NCBI GenBank assembly: GCA_036362985.1
Contig: JAYGXS010000008.1
Location: 7,950,974 to 8,014,973 of the forward strand
Direction of reading: 5' to 3'
Source of the DNA: Ligula intestinalis
Taxonomy: Eukaryota > Platyhelminthes > Cestoda > Diphyllobothriidea > Diphyllobothriidae
DNA length: 64,000 nt
The position numbers and the translations under genes were made by a program. Of this stretch, positions 34,100-44,282 are shown in pieces. The notes under the pieces were generated by a model. It saw only the letters and a program-made list of their open reading frames with translations. It was not told where the DNA came from and did no database searches. Every line of letters begins with the position of its first letter. Position 1 is the stretch's first letter.

Positions 34100-35310
34100 A
34101 AGACTAAAGTGCGTAAAGAACGCACGCATCGCGAGTGACCTTGTGCAAATGTGGGCTTATATGACATTGAATAGTGTGTTCAAGTCACTGAATTGGATTA
34201 TATCAGTTTGGGAAAAGGCTTATTACTTAATTTTCCTTAGCATCTGTCGAGTTTTTTCAAAAAAGGCAGCTATCCTCATTGAAAAATGAACAAAAGTACT
34301 GTATCATAACAATTGGAACCTCGTATATGCTTAAGCTGAGTTTGATCATCTTGTGGCAACTTAATGAACGTTTACTTCGACTTCCGTTGTACGGCATTAA
34401 ACTCCAGTTCAGTTGTGGCAAAGGAGAGAAAGCCTTTTTGTTTCAACTGACGTGAAAAAGGATTAGGAGTATTGGTGCGGTTCTTAAGGTGTGAACGCGA
34501 CTTAGATGTGCTTCTGTATTCTTTTTTATGTTACAGTAAGGGATGAGTGTGAGCCACTAGAACAGAGAGTGAAATGCGTAGAAATTATACCAAAAACAGA
34601 TCCCGAATAATATTTTTGTGGTTTTGGTCCTCACCTACGTTAATTTTCCCACTAAAAAGTATCCAAATCTTGGTACTAACTTGCTCCATGTCTACTATCT
34701 ACTTTGAAAGAAGTCCATCTGGTATTTGATTTAGATGAAATTATTCAATTGTTTTCCACGTATGCCTATATTGTCCTCCGTATAAGGATATTTGCAGCGA
34801 TGTTTCGTACTCACTCATTTTTGCCCCTTCCCGATTTATAACACTGACGATGGGCTAAACGTCCTCTAGTCATGCCCGTGGCGGTTCTGCTATTTTCGCC
34901 AGCTCGTCGCTGGACTCTGCAGTGCACAAGGTCACATTTATGTAGTTCTGGTGATGATTTCATGACCTATATCGTCCCCTCATCCTTTCTTACCTGTTTC
35001 CGCGATGATCTCTCCTGACTTACCTCCCTGACTGTTGATCCTGGAGCCAGTCGGCCGTGTTACGGCGGTGAATGGTAGCCTCTGCTGCTATATGATTTCT
35101 CCAATGACGGAAAGGTTTTCCGTCCCCTTAACGTTCTCATCAACAGTACTGTCTCATTATATCGCAACGATTCGCTCAACCAATCTCTTCATTTTAATGC
35201 AAGCAGTTTCTTCTCTTACATTTTTATTTTTTTGAAGTGGGGGTCTGCTGAAAACTTCCCCTGCTTTATTTTTGGTAGTTTTGCCAATACAAGCGAAAAT
35301 GCGTGTCCCA
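34100..35310. other. Intron sequence, nothing recognised
   Basis: AT-rich at first, then mixed. No protein similarity in any frame seen. Bases 33340-33970 are likewise empty apart from the TOMM70 anchor exon at 33980. Confidence 0.5.
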
Positions 35311-35361
35311 GGAAGCAATTGAGAAGAAGAAGACGCGATCGCTGGGACAATATGTTTATTG

Positions 35362-35403
35362 GCCCGACGTTTCGACATCGGTTGCGGATTCATCCTCAGA
35401 GAC
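35362..35403 (-). ncRNA. Hammerhead ribozyme motif (CTGAGGA core)
   Basis: Minus strand: GTCT, CTGAGGA, stem II with ATC...GAT, GAAA, CGTC, GGGC. Position 7 of the core is variable in hammerheads, so CTGAGGA is acceptable. Stem I GTCT/GGGC pairs with two G-U. The palindromic ACGT at stem III favours dimer action. Confidence 0.55.
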
Positions 35404-35851
35404 ATGAGTAACAGAAACGGGTAGAGCATGCACAGACGTTTGCGGTATTTATAGGATACAGTCATTGCTGCAAACATACAGCGAAAATTAACGTTAATTG
35501 CCTTCTTGAGCGTGAATTGCTTGTTGGACAGCACGCGTGCTCTGATCTGTTGAACTTTTATTACGGGCGGTGGGCTTCGGCGTGATGATTGCTGGGCCGT
35601 CTGGCTCTCCAGTGTTGGCGTACGATGAGGCAGTTGCCTGACCGTTTCCCAAGTGGTGACCTGCTCTGGCTAAATTGAGTCTCAGCACCGAATATAAATT
35701 TGGAAAATCGTTGCACTTTTTTATGGATTGGGGGCCCGTGAACCCTGACTCAAGTTATTCTCAGCTCACCCAATTGTCCCCTCTTGCGAGAACTTCGGCC
35801 TCATCAAATTTGAATGTATGGCTGGATCTCAACTTGAGAATTGGCATCATT

Positions 35852-36334
35852 TCACCGCACTGCTTCCGCGTGTTCGGCAATTCGCGTCTTGAGAAGTCTG
35901 CCAGTTTTTCCGACAGAGTTGCTTTGACTGCAACTGCACCATATCCTGTAGACGACCCCAGATGTTTCTTGCCATGGCAGTGGGTCTTTCGGCTTCATTT
36001 TCTGACGCCTTATGGTTGCCTCCGGGCTGTGTGCGACTCTAACTCCAAGTGGTGCGAAAAAGCGGCCGACGGCTTCAGATACGTTTTTGACGTGTGAAAT
36101 CAAACTCCAAATCTTGGCGTCGGTGCGCTTTTGTTGGCCATCGCGATTGCGTAAGCACTGGTTGACGAAGTTGCGCAGGTAGCCATTCTCTTTGAAAACC
36201 CGTCGTATGTATTCTTCCTCGGCAACTTTATCTTCTTCTTCCCTGCAGTGCGTCTCAACACGCCGAAAGAGCGTCTTTGCGCAACTGCGTTTGTGGCTGA
36301 TTGGGTGGTTGCTGTTGTAATTCAGTACTTGCAT
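35852..36334 (-). pseudogene. PLE fragment: RT end and variant GIY-YIG endonuclease
   Basis: 160 codons: MQVLNYNSNHPISHKRSCAK, RRVFKENGYLRNFVNQCLRN, LISHVKNVSEAVGRFFAPLG, MKPKDPLPWQETSGVVYRIW, then CSCSQSNSVGKTGRLLKTRI, AEHAEAVR. The GIY-YIG core is altered (SNSVGKTGR where the sister copy at 17230 has SNYIGETGR), so the catalytic Tyr is lost. The frame continues upstream of the ATG into decayed RT. Confidence 0.78.
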
Positions 36335-36769
36335 CGTGTTTGTCGCTATCCTGAATACTTTAGTCTTTGATGAGGCCGAAATTCTCGAAGAGGTGACAAT
36401 CGGGTGAGCCGAGAACTACTTGAGTCATGGTTCACGGGCCCCCAATCCATAAACAAGTGCAACGATTTGCCCAATCCATATTCAATCCTGAGATTCAATT
36501 TGGCCAAAGTAAGTCGTCACTTGCGGAACGGTCGGGCCACCGCTTCATCGTACGCCAACACTGGAGAGCCAGACGGCCCAGCAATCATCACGCCCGAGCC
36601 CCCCGCCCGTGATGAAAGTTCAACAGGTCAGACCCCGCGTGCCGTCCAACAAGCAATTCACGCTCAAGAAGGCAAGTACCGTTAATTGTCGCTGTGTGTT
36701 CGCAGTAATGACTGTATTCTATAAATATCACAAACGTCTGTGCATGCTCTACCCGTTTCTGATACTCAT

Positions 36770-36811
36770 GTCTCTGAGGATGAATCCGTAACCGATGTCG
36801 AAACGTCAGGC
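36770..36811 (+). ncRNA. Hammerhead ribozyme motif (CTGAGGA core), inverted partner
   Basis: GTCT, CTGAGGA, TGAATCCGTAACCGATGTC, GAAA, CGTC, AGGC. Differs from the partner at 35362-35403 by a few bases, with the core unchanged. Cleavage is predicted after 36807. Confidence 0.57.
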
Positions 36812-37047
36812 CAATAAACATATTGTCCCAGCGATCGAGTCTTCTTCTTCTGTGTTGTTTTTCTCACTGCTTCCTCCTTAGTTCACCATAATTTTCAGAG
36901 TGTAAAGAATTAATTTGAAATGACAGTATGTTGGCGATTATGAAACTCTTTGCGTACTATACTAAACTCTCCCGCTGCCTACGTGTTTGCTCACACAGAT
37001 CAGCATATATCGAAATTGAATTTATTTTTAGCACAGCATTAATTTTG

Positions 37048-37115
37048 AAATGACGAGGCCCTCCGGGCCTAAAGTATAAAAATTTTTTATTTTTATTTTT
37101 TACCGTATTTATGCA
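37048..37115 (+). mobile_element. CR1-like LINE 3' end
   Basis: AATGACGAGGCCCTCCGGGC, then CTAAAGTATAAAAATTTTTTATTTTTATTTTTTA. The same GAGGCCCTCtGGGC...TATAAAaTTTATTTTTATTATTA closes the RT-tail fragment at 51099-51380, so this is the family's 3' end. Confidence 0.5.
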
Positions 37116-37541
37116 CTGTTTTCTATTTTTATACTTTTCCAATTCTCATTATTCCTTCTCTTGTTTGGTTGTCTAGAATTTGGTGTTTATATTTTTTAAC
37201 GCCAGTGTGAGTGGTGTGCGATAGGAGGGAATAAGGATTTTTCTGCACCCTCTCTCAATCCAACACCACATACGTTGTCCAAGTTTGAACACGCCGTTTC
37301 CTCAAATCTGACAAGGGGCTAACACACTACCGTGATGGCAGCCCAATTATGGAAATCCCTTATTCCTTACATTATCCCAAAATACGACTGGAAAGAAGCG
37401 TTCACGGTTTGGTCACGCCGTCCAAAATTCTATCTTCGCAACTTACCGAACAAAAACTCCAGTGATATATTCATGGATGCTCTCCCGCCCCCATAGCTAT
37501 ACAGAGACTTAGACGTTGGGGTCAACTCTGGACTGGCTTTT

Positions 37542-38069
37542 TTGGAACTGTGTGACATGCTGTCGGCGACGCTGCGTGGTAAACATTCGTTTGGCGAAGC
37601 AATCGACGCCTTGTTTGTTCGACGTCTTCACACATTGGAAATTCCGCATCAGTTCGCGGGGGAACTTGCATGGCTTAGTAAAGTCACATGGTCATCTTTC
37701 TCGCCTACGGAAAACGAGAATACAGTAATGCATATCTTTATTAAGGACCTTCCAAAGACATTACTGCAACCGCCGGCGGACCTCGAAAACAAAGAGGCTC
37801 CTGTGGGGAGGCGACAATGCACAGGATGTTCACGGCCCAGGTTAAGCGCCGAAAGAGTCCACCTTCGTCCGCCACCGACCGTGGGTATAAGCGGACGTAC
37901 AACAACAACAACAACAACCATTTCAGTTTTAATCGCTGAAGCTGAAAGCTGCCTGCAGCCAGTAGTCCACTCTTGTCGAGTAATCACGTCTTTGCCTGCA
38001 AAAAGACAACGGGTACATTTTCAATTACTTCCAGTAGCAGTGCTGTTTCCCACTTGCTTCCTTTTATAA
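37542..38069 (+). CDS. Unknown ORF, possibly Gag-like
   Basis: 175 codons: MELCDMLSATLRGKHSFGEA, IDALFVRRLHTLEIPHQFAG, ELAWLSKVTWSSFSPTENEN, TVMHIFIKDLPKTLLQPPAD. The helical, Leu/Phe-rich pattern (F.....L..FI..LP..L) resembles the capsid-like part of LTR-retrotransposon Gag proteins, and a short Arg/Cys-rich part follows (GRRQCTGCSRP). There is no CCHC knuckle and no adjacent protease, so the call is tentative. The last third has low-complexity Thr codons (ACAACAACA) and probably is not real protein. Confidence 0.35.
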   Translation: MELCDMLSATLRGKHSFGEAIDALFVRRLHTLEIPHQFAGELAWLSKVTWSSFSPTENENTVMHIFIKDLPKTLLQPPADLENKEAPVGRRQCTGCSRPRLSAERVHLRPPPTVGISGRTTTTTTTISVLIAEAESCLQPVVHSCRVITSLPAKRQRVHFQLLPVAVLFPTCFLL

Positions 38070-38304
38070 ACAGACAAAAAGTGATAACAAGTTAGTAGCC
38101 GCTTTGATTGCGACAGTCGCCGCCGTTTCACTCGTCAATTCCCATGTAATTCCATCTTCGGTAGGACAGTTAGGCTCTACTGACGGCTCGTCATTAATCC
38201 GAATTGATTCAGTCTTTCTCACGGTTAAATCCCCTGAGCTAACGGAAGAAAACACATTTATAATCCAGCGAAAATTCCCATTTCTACGATTGAAAAGTCA
38301 TGTT

Positions 38305-38339
38305 GGCAAACGATCGTTTCGGTCATTCATCGTCAAGCC
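38305..38339 (-). ncRNA. Hammerhead motif in 3' pseudo-LTR, damaged core
   Basis: The counterpart of 41084-41119. It reads GGCTTGACGA in place of GGCCTGACGA, so the conserved C3 is T, and one A is missing after GAAA. The palindrome ACGATCGT is kept. Probably inactive. Confidence 0.55.
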
Positions 38340-38460
38340 AGTACATGTCATAGGCTATAAAATTGGTCAATTAATTACAGCGATTATATAATCAGCAAAT
38401 TAAGGGCGGGGGAGGGGAGGAAAAGGGTGAGGGTAATAAAGCAGCTGAGTTTTCCCTCAT

Positions 38461-39479
38461 CTACTGAACGCGGGCGCCTGCGCGGGTAGGATGCTGGTTG
38501 CCATGCCCAGATGAGACAGGGGGGATGTTCTCGTTGTCCGCGGATTGAGCTCTGTATGTCAGCCGCGCAGCCTGCGCTTGACTATTCTCCGTAGCTTTGT
38601 CTTCTTTGGCTTCAGTTTGTGTTGGATTTGCGCGTGCAGTTGGCCAAGGGAGGCCGATGGCTTGAACCAGCGCCTTTTGACAGCATAGAAAGGGTTTTGC
38701 TAGCCGGATGGCCACTGCGTCTGCTGTGGCTAACACCCGTTTGCACAGGCCTTTGGAGAAGTGCGTTGGCGTGCAGTATATGACCCGAAAGGCTTCACTC
38801 GCGTCCAATTGGTGGTTTGTATCAATTAGGCGGGCGAGGATTGAGCTTGAGATCGGTGTATTCTTCCCTCTGCTGAGCCAAGCTGGTATGTGCTCGTGCA
38901 TTCTCTTCTCCCGACGTCAAGTTGCTCGGCCAATATAGCCCGCTCCACAGGAACAGGTGAACGAATAGATGCACATAGATGTGGCCTGAAACGGCAGACT
39001 GCCCTTACCTCCCATTCGTAGAAGGGGAGAGTTAGTGAAGAGAAACCGCAAGTTTGCAGCCGGGAAGGCATTCATAACCGCTGTCCTCAGGCGCCTTCTT
39101 ACTAGTTCACTCGTTGCGTCTCCAATAAATGGCAGTCTTATAAACAGATCTTTCTTTTCCACCGTTGCAACTGCGAACTTTGGGGCACGTTCTTTGATGT
39201 TCTGAAGGATGAACCGTTCCGGATAACCGTTTTCCTGGAGTGTGTCCTTTAGTTGCTGCAATTCTACTTCCACTATTTCAGGAGAGCAGATACGGCGTAT
39301 TCTGGCTGCCATTCCCGGATTAAGTTCCGTTTGACGTTAAGGAGGACGAAACTGGGAAAATTTACATATTGCCCAGTCCAGGTTTTCTTTCTACATAGTC
39401 GGCGTTGTATCGAGCCATCTTCTTGTCTGTGTAAGAGGACGTCTAGGAAAGCGAGTTCCTCGTGCGCCTCTGTTTCCAC
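38461..39479 (-). pseudogene. PLE RT end and GIY-YIG endonuclease, with one in-frame TGA
   Basis: 39273-39479 gives ETEAHEELAFLDVLLHRQED and IQRRLCRKKTWTGQYVNFPS (the RT thumb region). After a frameshift, 38917-39312 gives LQENGYPERFILQNIKERAP, then CIYSFTCSCGAGYIGRAT with the GIY-YIG core. A single TGA at 38914-38916 interrupts it, and the same frame continues as RREKRMHEHIPAWLSRGKNT, DASEAFRVIYCTPTHFSKGL, AIRLAKPFLCCQKALVQAIG and a Gln/Asn-rich tail to 38461. The TGA stands where Arg or Ser occurs in sister copies. Confidence 0.85.
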
Positions 39480-39507
39480 TGTAAATGTGAGTGCTGTGTG
39501 GGCGGTA

Positions 39508-40400
39508 TTAGATTTTTGGATTTCTGGTCTGGACTTCTGGTCTGGTCTTCTTTGTCAGGCAAAAGATATCGTCCACATATTGACCATAGAACTTAAGGTC
39601 ATTGATAATGTCTTTAAGCTTCGTTTCCTCGATCTTGCCCATAAAGACATTTGCCAGGAATGGTCCAAGTGGTGAGCCCATGGCCACTTCATCAATTTGC
39701 ATGTATAGCCGGAAATTACAGATAAATTGTTCATTTTGTGTACAACATGTCAGTAGATCTTTCAGCCTCTCCACTGTCATCCCTATATGGTAGTGTGTTT
39801 CCCGTATGAAGTCGCATATATATCCTATGGTTTTAACTACCAGGCCGTTGGTGAACAGTGAGGATAGATCTAATGACAGCATCATCGTTTCGCCAATATT
39901 AGTATCCTTGACAGCCTCCACGAATTCAAACGTGTCTTTCAGGCTTCTTGGGTATAAGGGCTCTGAAGTGGTTTTAACTTTTCGGCAAGCAATTTTGCCA
40001 CGGCGTGGTACGGTGAGTTTCTCATGTCCAAGATCGGACGGAGTGGCACACCTTGTTTATGGATTTTCGGGAGGCCATACATTCTTGGTATTGTAGTACC
40101 AACCGGCCTTAGTTCCTCCAGCTCCTTGTCTGATAAACGTCCTTCATTGTGCAGCTCTTTTAGTAACTTGGTCAGTTTGTCTTCAACAGCTTCAGTCCTG
40201 TACTTGTCTTTATCGGATTGTGAAAATTTTGTGCGATTTGATAATATTTATTCAAGCTTTGTCACATAATCTTTCTTGTCCATCAACACAATCCCCGAAC
40301 CCTTGTCCGGTCTTGTTATTGATATGTTTTCATTTTGGCGCAGCTCCTTGAGACTCTCGAGATGAGCCTTGGTCAGGGGGCCTATGGATTTTGGAGCCTT
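39508..40400 (-). pseudogene. PLE reverse transcriptase
   Basis: In gene order: DKGSGIVLMDKKDYVTKLE, an in-frame stop, then LRPVGTTIPRMYGLPKIHKQ and GVPLRPILDMRNSPYHAVAK (the PLE LPKIHK...PLRPI motif), a frame change, then LSLDLSSLFTN (motif A), DEVAMGSPLGPFLANVFM and the catalytic FYGQYVDDIFCL (YVDD). 39508-39921 is open (137 codons). At the 3' side a short duplication of AGACCAGAA-type sequence (about 39518-39545) shifts the frame. Inactive as it stands. Confidence 0.85.
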
Positions 40401-40403
40401 TCC

Positions 40404-41018
40404 TCAGTATTGATGACAGCAATTGACAAGAGTAGATTTCAGGTAATCAACTTCCCTGGCCTCTGAGTGTTTTAGGTCCGATGTCTGACTGAAGAGACTC
40501 TCAAATTTTATTTCCAGGTCTAGCTGTTTTTGCTTCCGTTGTGGCACGCAAAACTTAGGACCAAGAGATAATACTTCTAGGAGCGTTTTGTTAAGATAAA
40601 GTGACGAAAGGTTATGCACGTATTGCTCCGGATTGTTCGGAAGCACTGTCTGTGCTTTCACTGATTAGAGACTTCGTAGGAGCTTGGTCCACTTAACCTC
40701 GGTTTGCCTTTTTCTGATTGTCTGTACGTAGTTCTCGAAGGCTTGTCTCTCAGAATTTTCAAGATGTTTGAGGACAGCAGTCTTCTGGCACAGGTTCCGT
40801 TGGAGTTCCTGAATTCTGTCTCGAACTGTGTCTAGATGACTATCCGCATATCTTCGTAGCGTAGCTGAGGTGGAGTTGATATGGTTTCTACGCAGGTTTC
40901 TCCAGTATTGTTTGGGGTATTCCCCGCGATCCATGCATCCTGATATGAATTTGGAACGAACATTTGCCTCCGCAAGTCGTGTGTCAAACTTCGGGAAGTT
41001 ATTGAGTTCCCTTAACAC
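40404..41018 (-). pseudogene. PLE N-terminal region
   Basis: Two open pieces. 40665-41018 reads MLRELNNFPKFDTRLAEANV, SKFISGCMDRGEYPKQYWRN, LRRNHINSTSATLRRYADSH, then a helical DRIQELQRNLCQKT...; 40404-40661 reads KAQTVLPNNPEQYVHNLSSL, YLNKTLLEVLSLGPKFCVPQ. Of the kind found before the RT in PLE proteins. A stop at 40662-40664 separates them. Confidence 0.7.
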
Positions 41019-41083
41019 TCAGGGATCTTTGGTCCGTCTTAGTTCAGCGAAAATTACCATTTCTACGATTGAAAAGTCGTGTT

Positions 41084-41119
41084 GGCAAACGATCGTTTTC
41101 GGTCATTCATCGTCAGGCC
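41084..41119 (-). ncRNA. Hammerhead ribozyme motif in 5' pseudo-LTR, intact core
   Basis: Minus strand: GGC, CTGACGA, TGAATGACC, GAAA, ACGATCGTTT, GCC. Stem I pairs GGC with GCC. A15.1 through U16.1 is the perfect palindrome AACGATCGTT, so stem III can form as a long duplex between two copies. The core is canonical (C at the variable position 7). Stem II is weak. Confidence 0.68.
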
Positions 41120-41559
41120 AGTACATGACATAGGCTATAAAATTGGTCAATAAATTACAGCGATTATATAATCGTCAAATTAAGGGCGGAGAGGGGAGGA
41201 AAAAAGGTGAGGGTAATGAAGCAGCTGAGTTTTCCCTAATCTCCTGAACGCGGGCGCCTGCGCGTTCTCACATGGGATATCTTACAGGAAATATACTTTT
41301 TATCAAAGAACCGGCTATTGCTTAGACGATCAGCGTAGGGAAGTGCAGTTTCGACGGATGGTCAGCAAACTCAGGCGAATACCTTTTGCTTTTGATGAGC
41401 GTTCTGCTTGCGCTGCTATCCCAGTATCTGTATAAATTCCGCTGACTATGATCGACGATGTATTACCGAAGGGCAACCAAAGTGACGTAGAAATGAAAGT
41501 CATCAGAGCGATGCTACTCGGCTTCTTCGATGTTTTTACCTTGGCTGAACGTTCACTCG

Positions 41560-44085
41560 GACGTTGGCTGTTTCCGCTACGCCATTGAAACAGGCACGAC
41601 AAAACCTATATGGCAGACATCTCGTCATATCCCAGCCCATATATAGGATGGGGTCGACAAACACTTGTACACAATGTAAGATGCGGTTTATTTCAGGCCG
41701 TTATGGCCCTCGTGGTTGTCGCCGGTAATACTGGCCCCCAAGAAAAATGGGAAGGTGCGATTTCGTGAGGACTAACCCGCTTAAATGCAGCAACTACACA
41801 CGATTTTTTCCTTACCCCGTATTGAGTGTACACCCGACGTCCTAACCGGGTTTCACTGGTTCTCTACGTTGGATCTTAAATCAGGATACTGGCAGGTGGA
41901 GGTAGAACTAGCAGACCGATCAAAAGCGGATTCCATTCTTTCTCAAGGGCTGTATGAGTTCGAGACCATGCCTCACCGTCTCTGCGACGCGACGGCGACA
42001 TTCCAACGCTTAATGCAAGTAGTTTTTGCGCACCTCTACCCCCGTCAATGCATCATTTATCTGGAAGACGTGATCTTAATTGGGAAAACGATTAATGAAC
42101 GCAATGACAAGCTGCGCTCAGTCTTAACAGCGCTACGAGAGGCCGATCGCATCCTCAATCCCCAGAAGTACTATTTCCTACTCGAGAAAGTTAGCTATCT
42201 TGGACAAAAATTTAGTCCGAATGGCATTGTTACAAGTACAAAAAAGAAGAACGCCATCCACTTATGGCCAACGTCTACCTCCGCCGACGAGGTGCGCTGT
42301 TTTTCCCGGATTGGCATCGTATTGTGGGCGATTCATCGCAAACTTCTCGAGAATAGCACTGACTGACAGAAAAACGTTCTTCTAAACGATCAGATGTCAA
42401 ACCGCTTTTGATGACCTCAAGGCACATATTTGTACCGCACCAAACACCACGGACTCTGCCCCAACACTTATTCTAGATATAGACTTTAGTGCATTCGCTT
42501 TTGGTGCAGTTCTCTCACAAACTGATGAGAATGACCGCAAAAGAGTCGTCTGTTTTTCGATCAGCATTCTGACGAATCCTGAGCGAAAGTATCGAACATA
42601 ATGCGAGAACTGTTGGCCATAGTTACAGTCGTCAAACTATTTCGATCCTTTTTACTGGGCAAGCGTTTTATCGTCCACTCTGACCATAAGGCCCTACAAT
42701 GGCTGCAGAACACCTAGGAGACTGAAGGACAACTAGCCCGGTGGCAGAAACCCCTCCAACAGCATAAATATACATACTTGCCTTTACCAACCCGGTAAAC
42801 AGCATTCTAATGCAGACGCACTATCCCACTGTCCCTACTCAGGTGACGAGTCGGACATTCCGGTGGCCAGTGGTTAGGTAAATGCGATACAAGCTAACGC
42901 ACGCACACGCCACCACTGGGCCATCGTCCAAAATACGGACCCCGTGTACGACCACCTTCTCCATGGTTGACACCGCTTTTGGATACAGATCTTGCTGGTT
43001 TGTCGGAAGAACTTTAGATCTTTCGCTAACAGTGGCCATACATTTTAAAGACAACGATATTTTACTGTTCAACGATGAATACACCAACTCCCCTTGAGTC
43101 ATCTTCCCCAGCAGCCTTTATACTCCCGTCCTGTCCGACCTTCACTTTGAACTTTGTCAAGTTGGCCAAGTGTCCACATTCTGTAACTCTTGCCTTAAAT
43201 TTGCTTCATTTAAAAATTCTACCTGACGCATGCGTGCACAACTACAACCCATGCCAACCGACTTCCGATTCCAACGGGTCGGCGTATATATCAGAGGACT
43301 ATTTCCTTTCACTGCTACTGACAATCCGTTTATCCTGGTCATGGTGGACTTGTGGCCGAGTGCCATAATTCTCTCTCCCTTCGTTCTTCAACGCTCGCTA
43401 CTACATAGTCGTGTCGTCACAAACAACTGTTCCAATGCTTTCCTTCACTGGCGCTCCCGCCCCTCGAGGCTTGACCTCGCAGCTGCTTCTGGCTAACCGA
43501 TAACAGCTGCGTCAGCGTCCCCCGTCCTTCGGCGTTCCTGCAGTCCGGACAGTTGACCTCAGCTTAATAAGCGTACCTCCCTAAGAGCCACTTAACGCGA
43601 CACCTCCGACCAACGCAGCAGGGGGCCCTTTTAGGCAACATCCCCTCGGGATACTTGCAACACACTAATAGCAGACCACTTAAAATTACTTCAGAATCCT
43701 ACTTAAGCACCTAGCATCACCCCCACACAACAGACAGTCGACACTCATAGGCCTGGCTGGACGCAGTCAAGACCAGCCCTGGCTTCGCCAGTGTTCACTG
43801 CCACCTGAGGCTGCAACTGCAAGTTCTGTGCACAAAAAACCACACCTTCTGGTGACTCTTACTTTTACCTTCAACCAAGGGACTTTGACCTGATGACTGT
43901 AGTGATCTATGCACAACCACTAACTAGACTCCTACAGACTATTTCACTCAGTGGATTGAAGCCAATATCCTCCGCGACAGGACGCGGTCTGCGTTACCGC
44001 CGCCCTTTTTAACGAATGGATATGCTGGTTTGGTGCGCTTCTCTATATTCCCTCAGACTGTGGCGCCAACTTTGAGACTAAATTG
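41560..44085 (+). pseudogene. Gypsy-type LTR retrotransposon polyprotein remnant
   Basis: The reading starts near 41580 (ETGTTKPIWQTSRHIPAH, then SPVILAPKKNGKVRF). The RT proper follows at 41785-42366 (193 codons, FHWFSTLDLKSGYWQVEVEL...), with YLEDV where the catalytic box is normally YLDDV or YIDDV, so an active-site Asp is Glu. An RNase H part follows (LILDIDFSAFAFGAVLSQTD, then HSDHKALQWLQN), then an integrase zinc-finger remnant (CNSCLKFA), RVGVYIRGLFPF, NPFILVMVD and, after the nested solo LTR, DYFTQWIEANIL and SDCGANFETK. Many stops. No LTRs of its own are seen. 5' truncated. Confidence 0.85.
43351..43936 (+). mobile_element. Solo LTR (586 bp) nested in the Gypsy integrase
   Basis: Starts TGTGGCCGAG and ends CTCCTACA, with GACT on both sides (43347-43350 and 43937-43940). 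Taking it out with one GACT restores ATGGTGGACTATTTCACTCA (MVDYFTQ), the catalytic-core entry of the Gypsy integrase. Same family as 8016-8586. A clean nested insertion younger than its host element. Confidence 0.88.
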
Positions 44086-44282
44086 TCAGTCCATGGAAAG
44101 CAAACAACTCATAATCTACGCGGGTTCAAACGGCTGAACCTGGCTAACCACATTTATCAATTCTTCTTCATTGCAGGTCAACTTTCTGGTTACTGCAAAA
44201 AAAGACTTTCGGATCCAGTGAATCGTATCGTTAACCTTGCTATCATCGTTTATCAATTTTTAAAATCTTTCGATCGTCTTAA

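Larger units (their letters stand above)
35322..36845 (-). mobile_element. Penelope-like element with inverted terminal segments
   Basis: Bases 35322-35700 and 36405-36845 are inverted copies of the same PLE terminal region. Both hold the hammerhead/GAAACGTC block next to GAAGAAGAAGAC, the ACAAGCAATTCACGCTCAAG word, and the ACGCCGAAGCCC/CATCATCAC stretch. Between them, on the minus strand, lie RT-end and endonuclease remnants (35852-36334). Such an arrangement arises when a PLE inserts with one inverted, 5'-truncated partner; PLE ends are known to occur in either orientation. Confidence 0.72.
38266..41264 (-). mobile_element. Near-complete Penelope-like element between direct pseudo-LTRs
   Basis: About 3.0 kb. 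Bases 38266-38484 and 41045-41264 are direct repeats (about 219 and 220 bp, roughly 93-95% identical by eye), as PLE pseudo-LTRs should be. Between them, on the minus strand, are the N-terminal helical region, RT and GIY-YIG endonuclease in order, broken by a few stops and frameshifts. Hammerhead motifs lie in both repeats. It inserted in the TOMM70 first intron in gene orientation. Confidence 0.88.
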
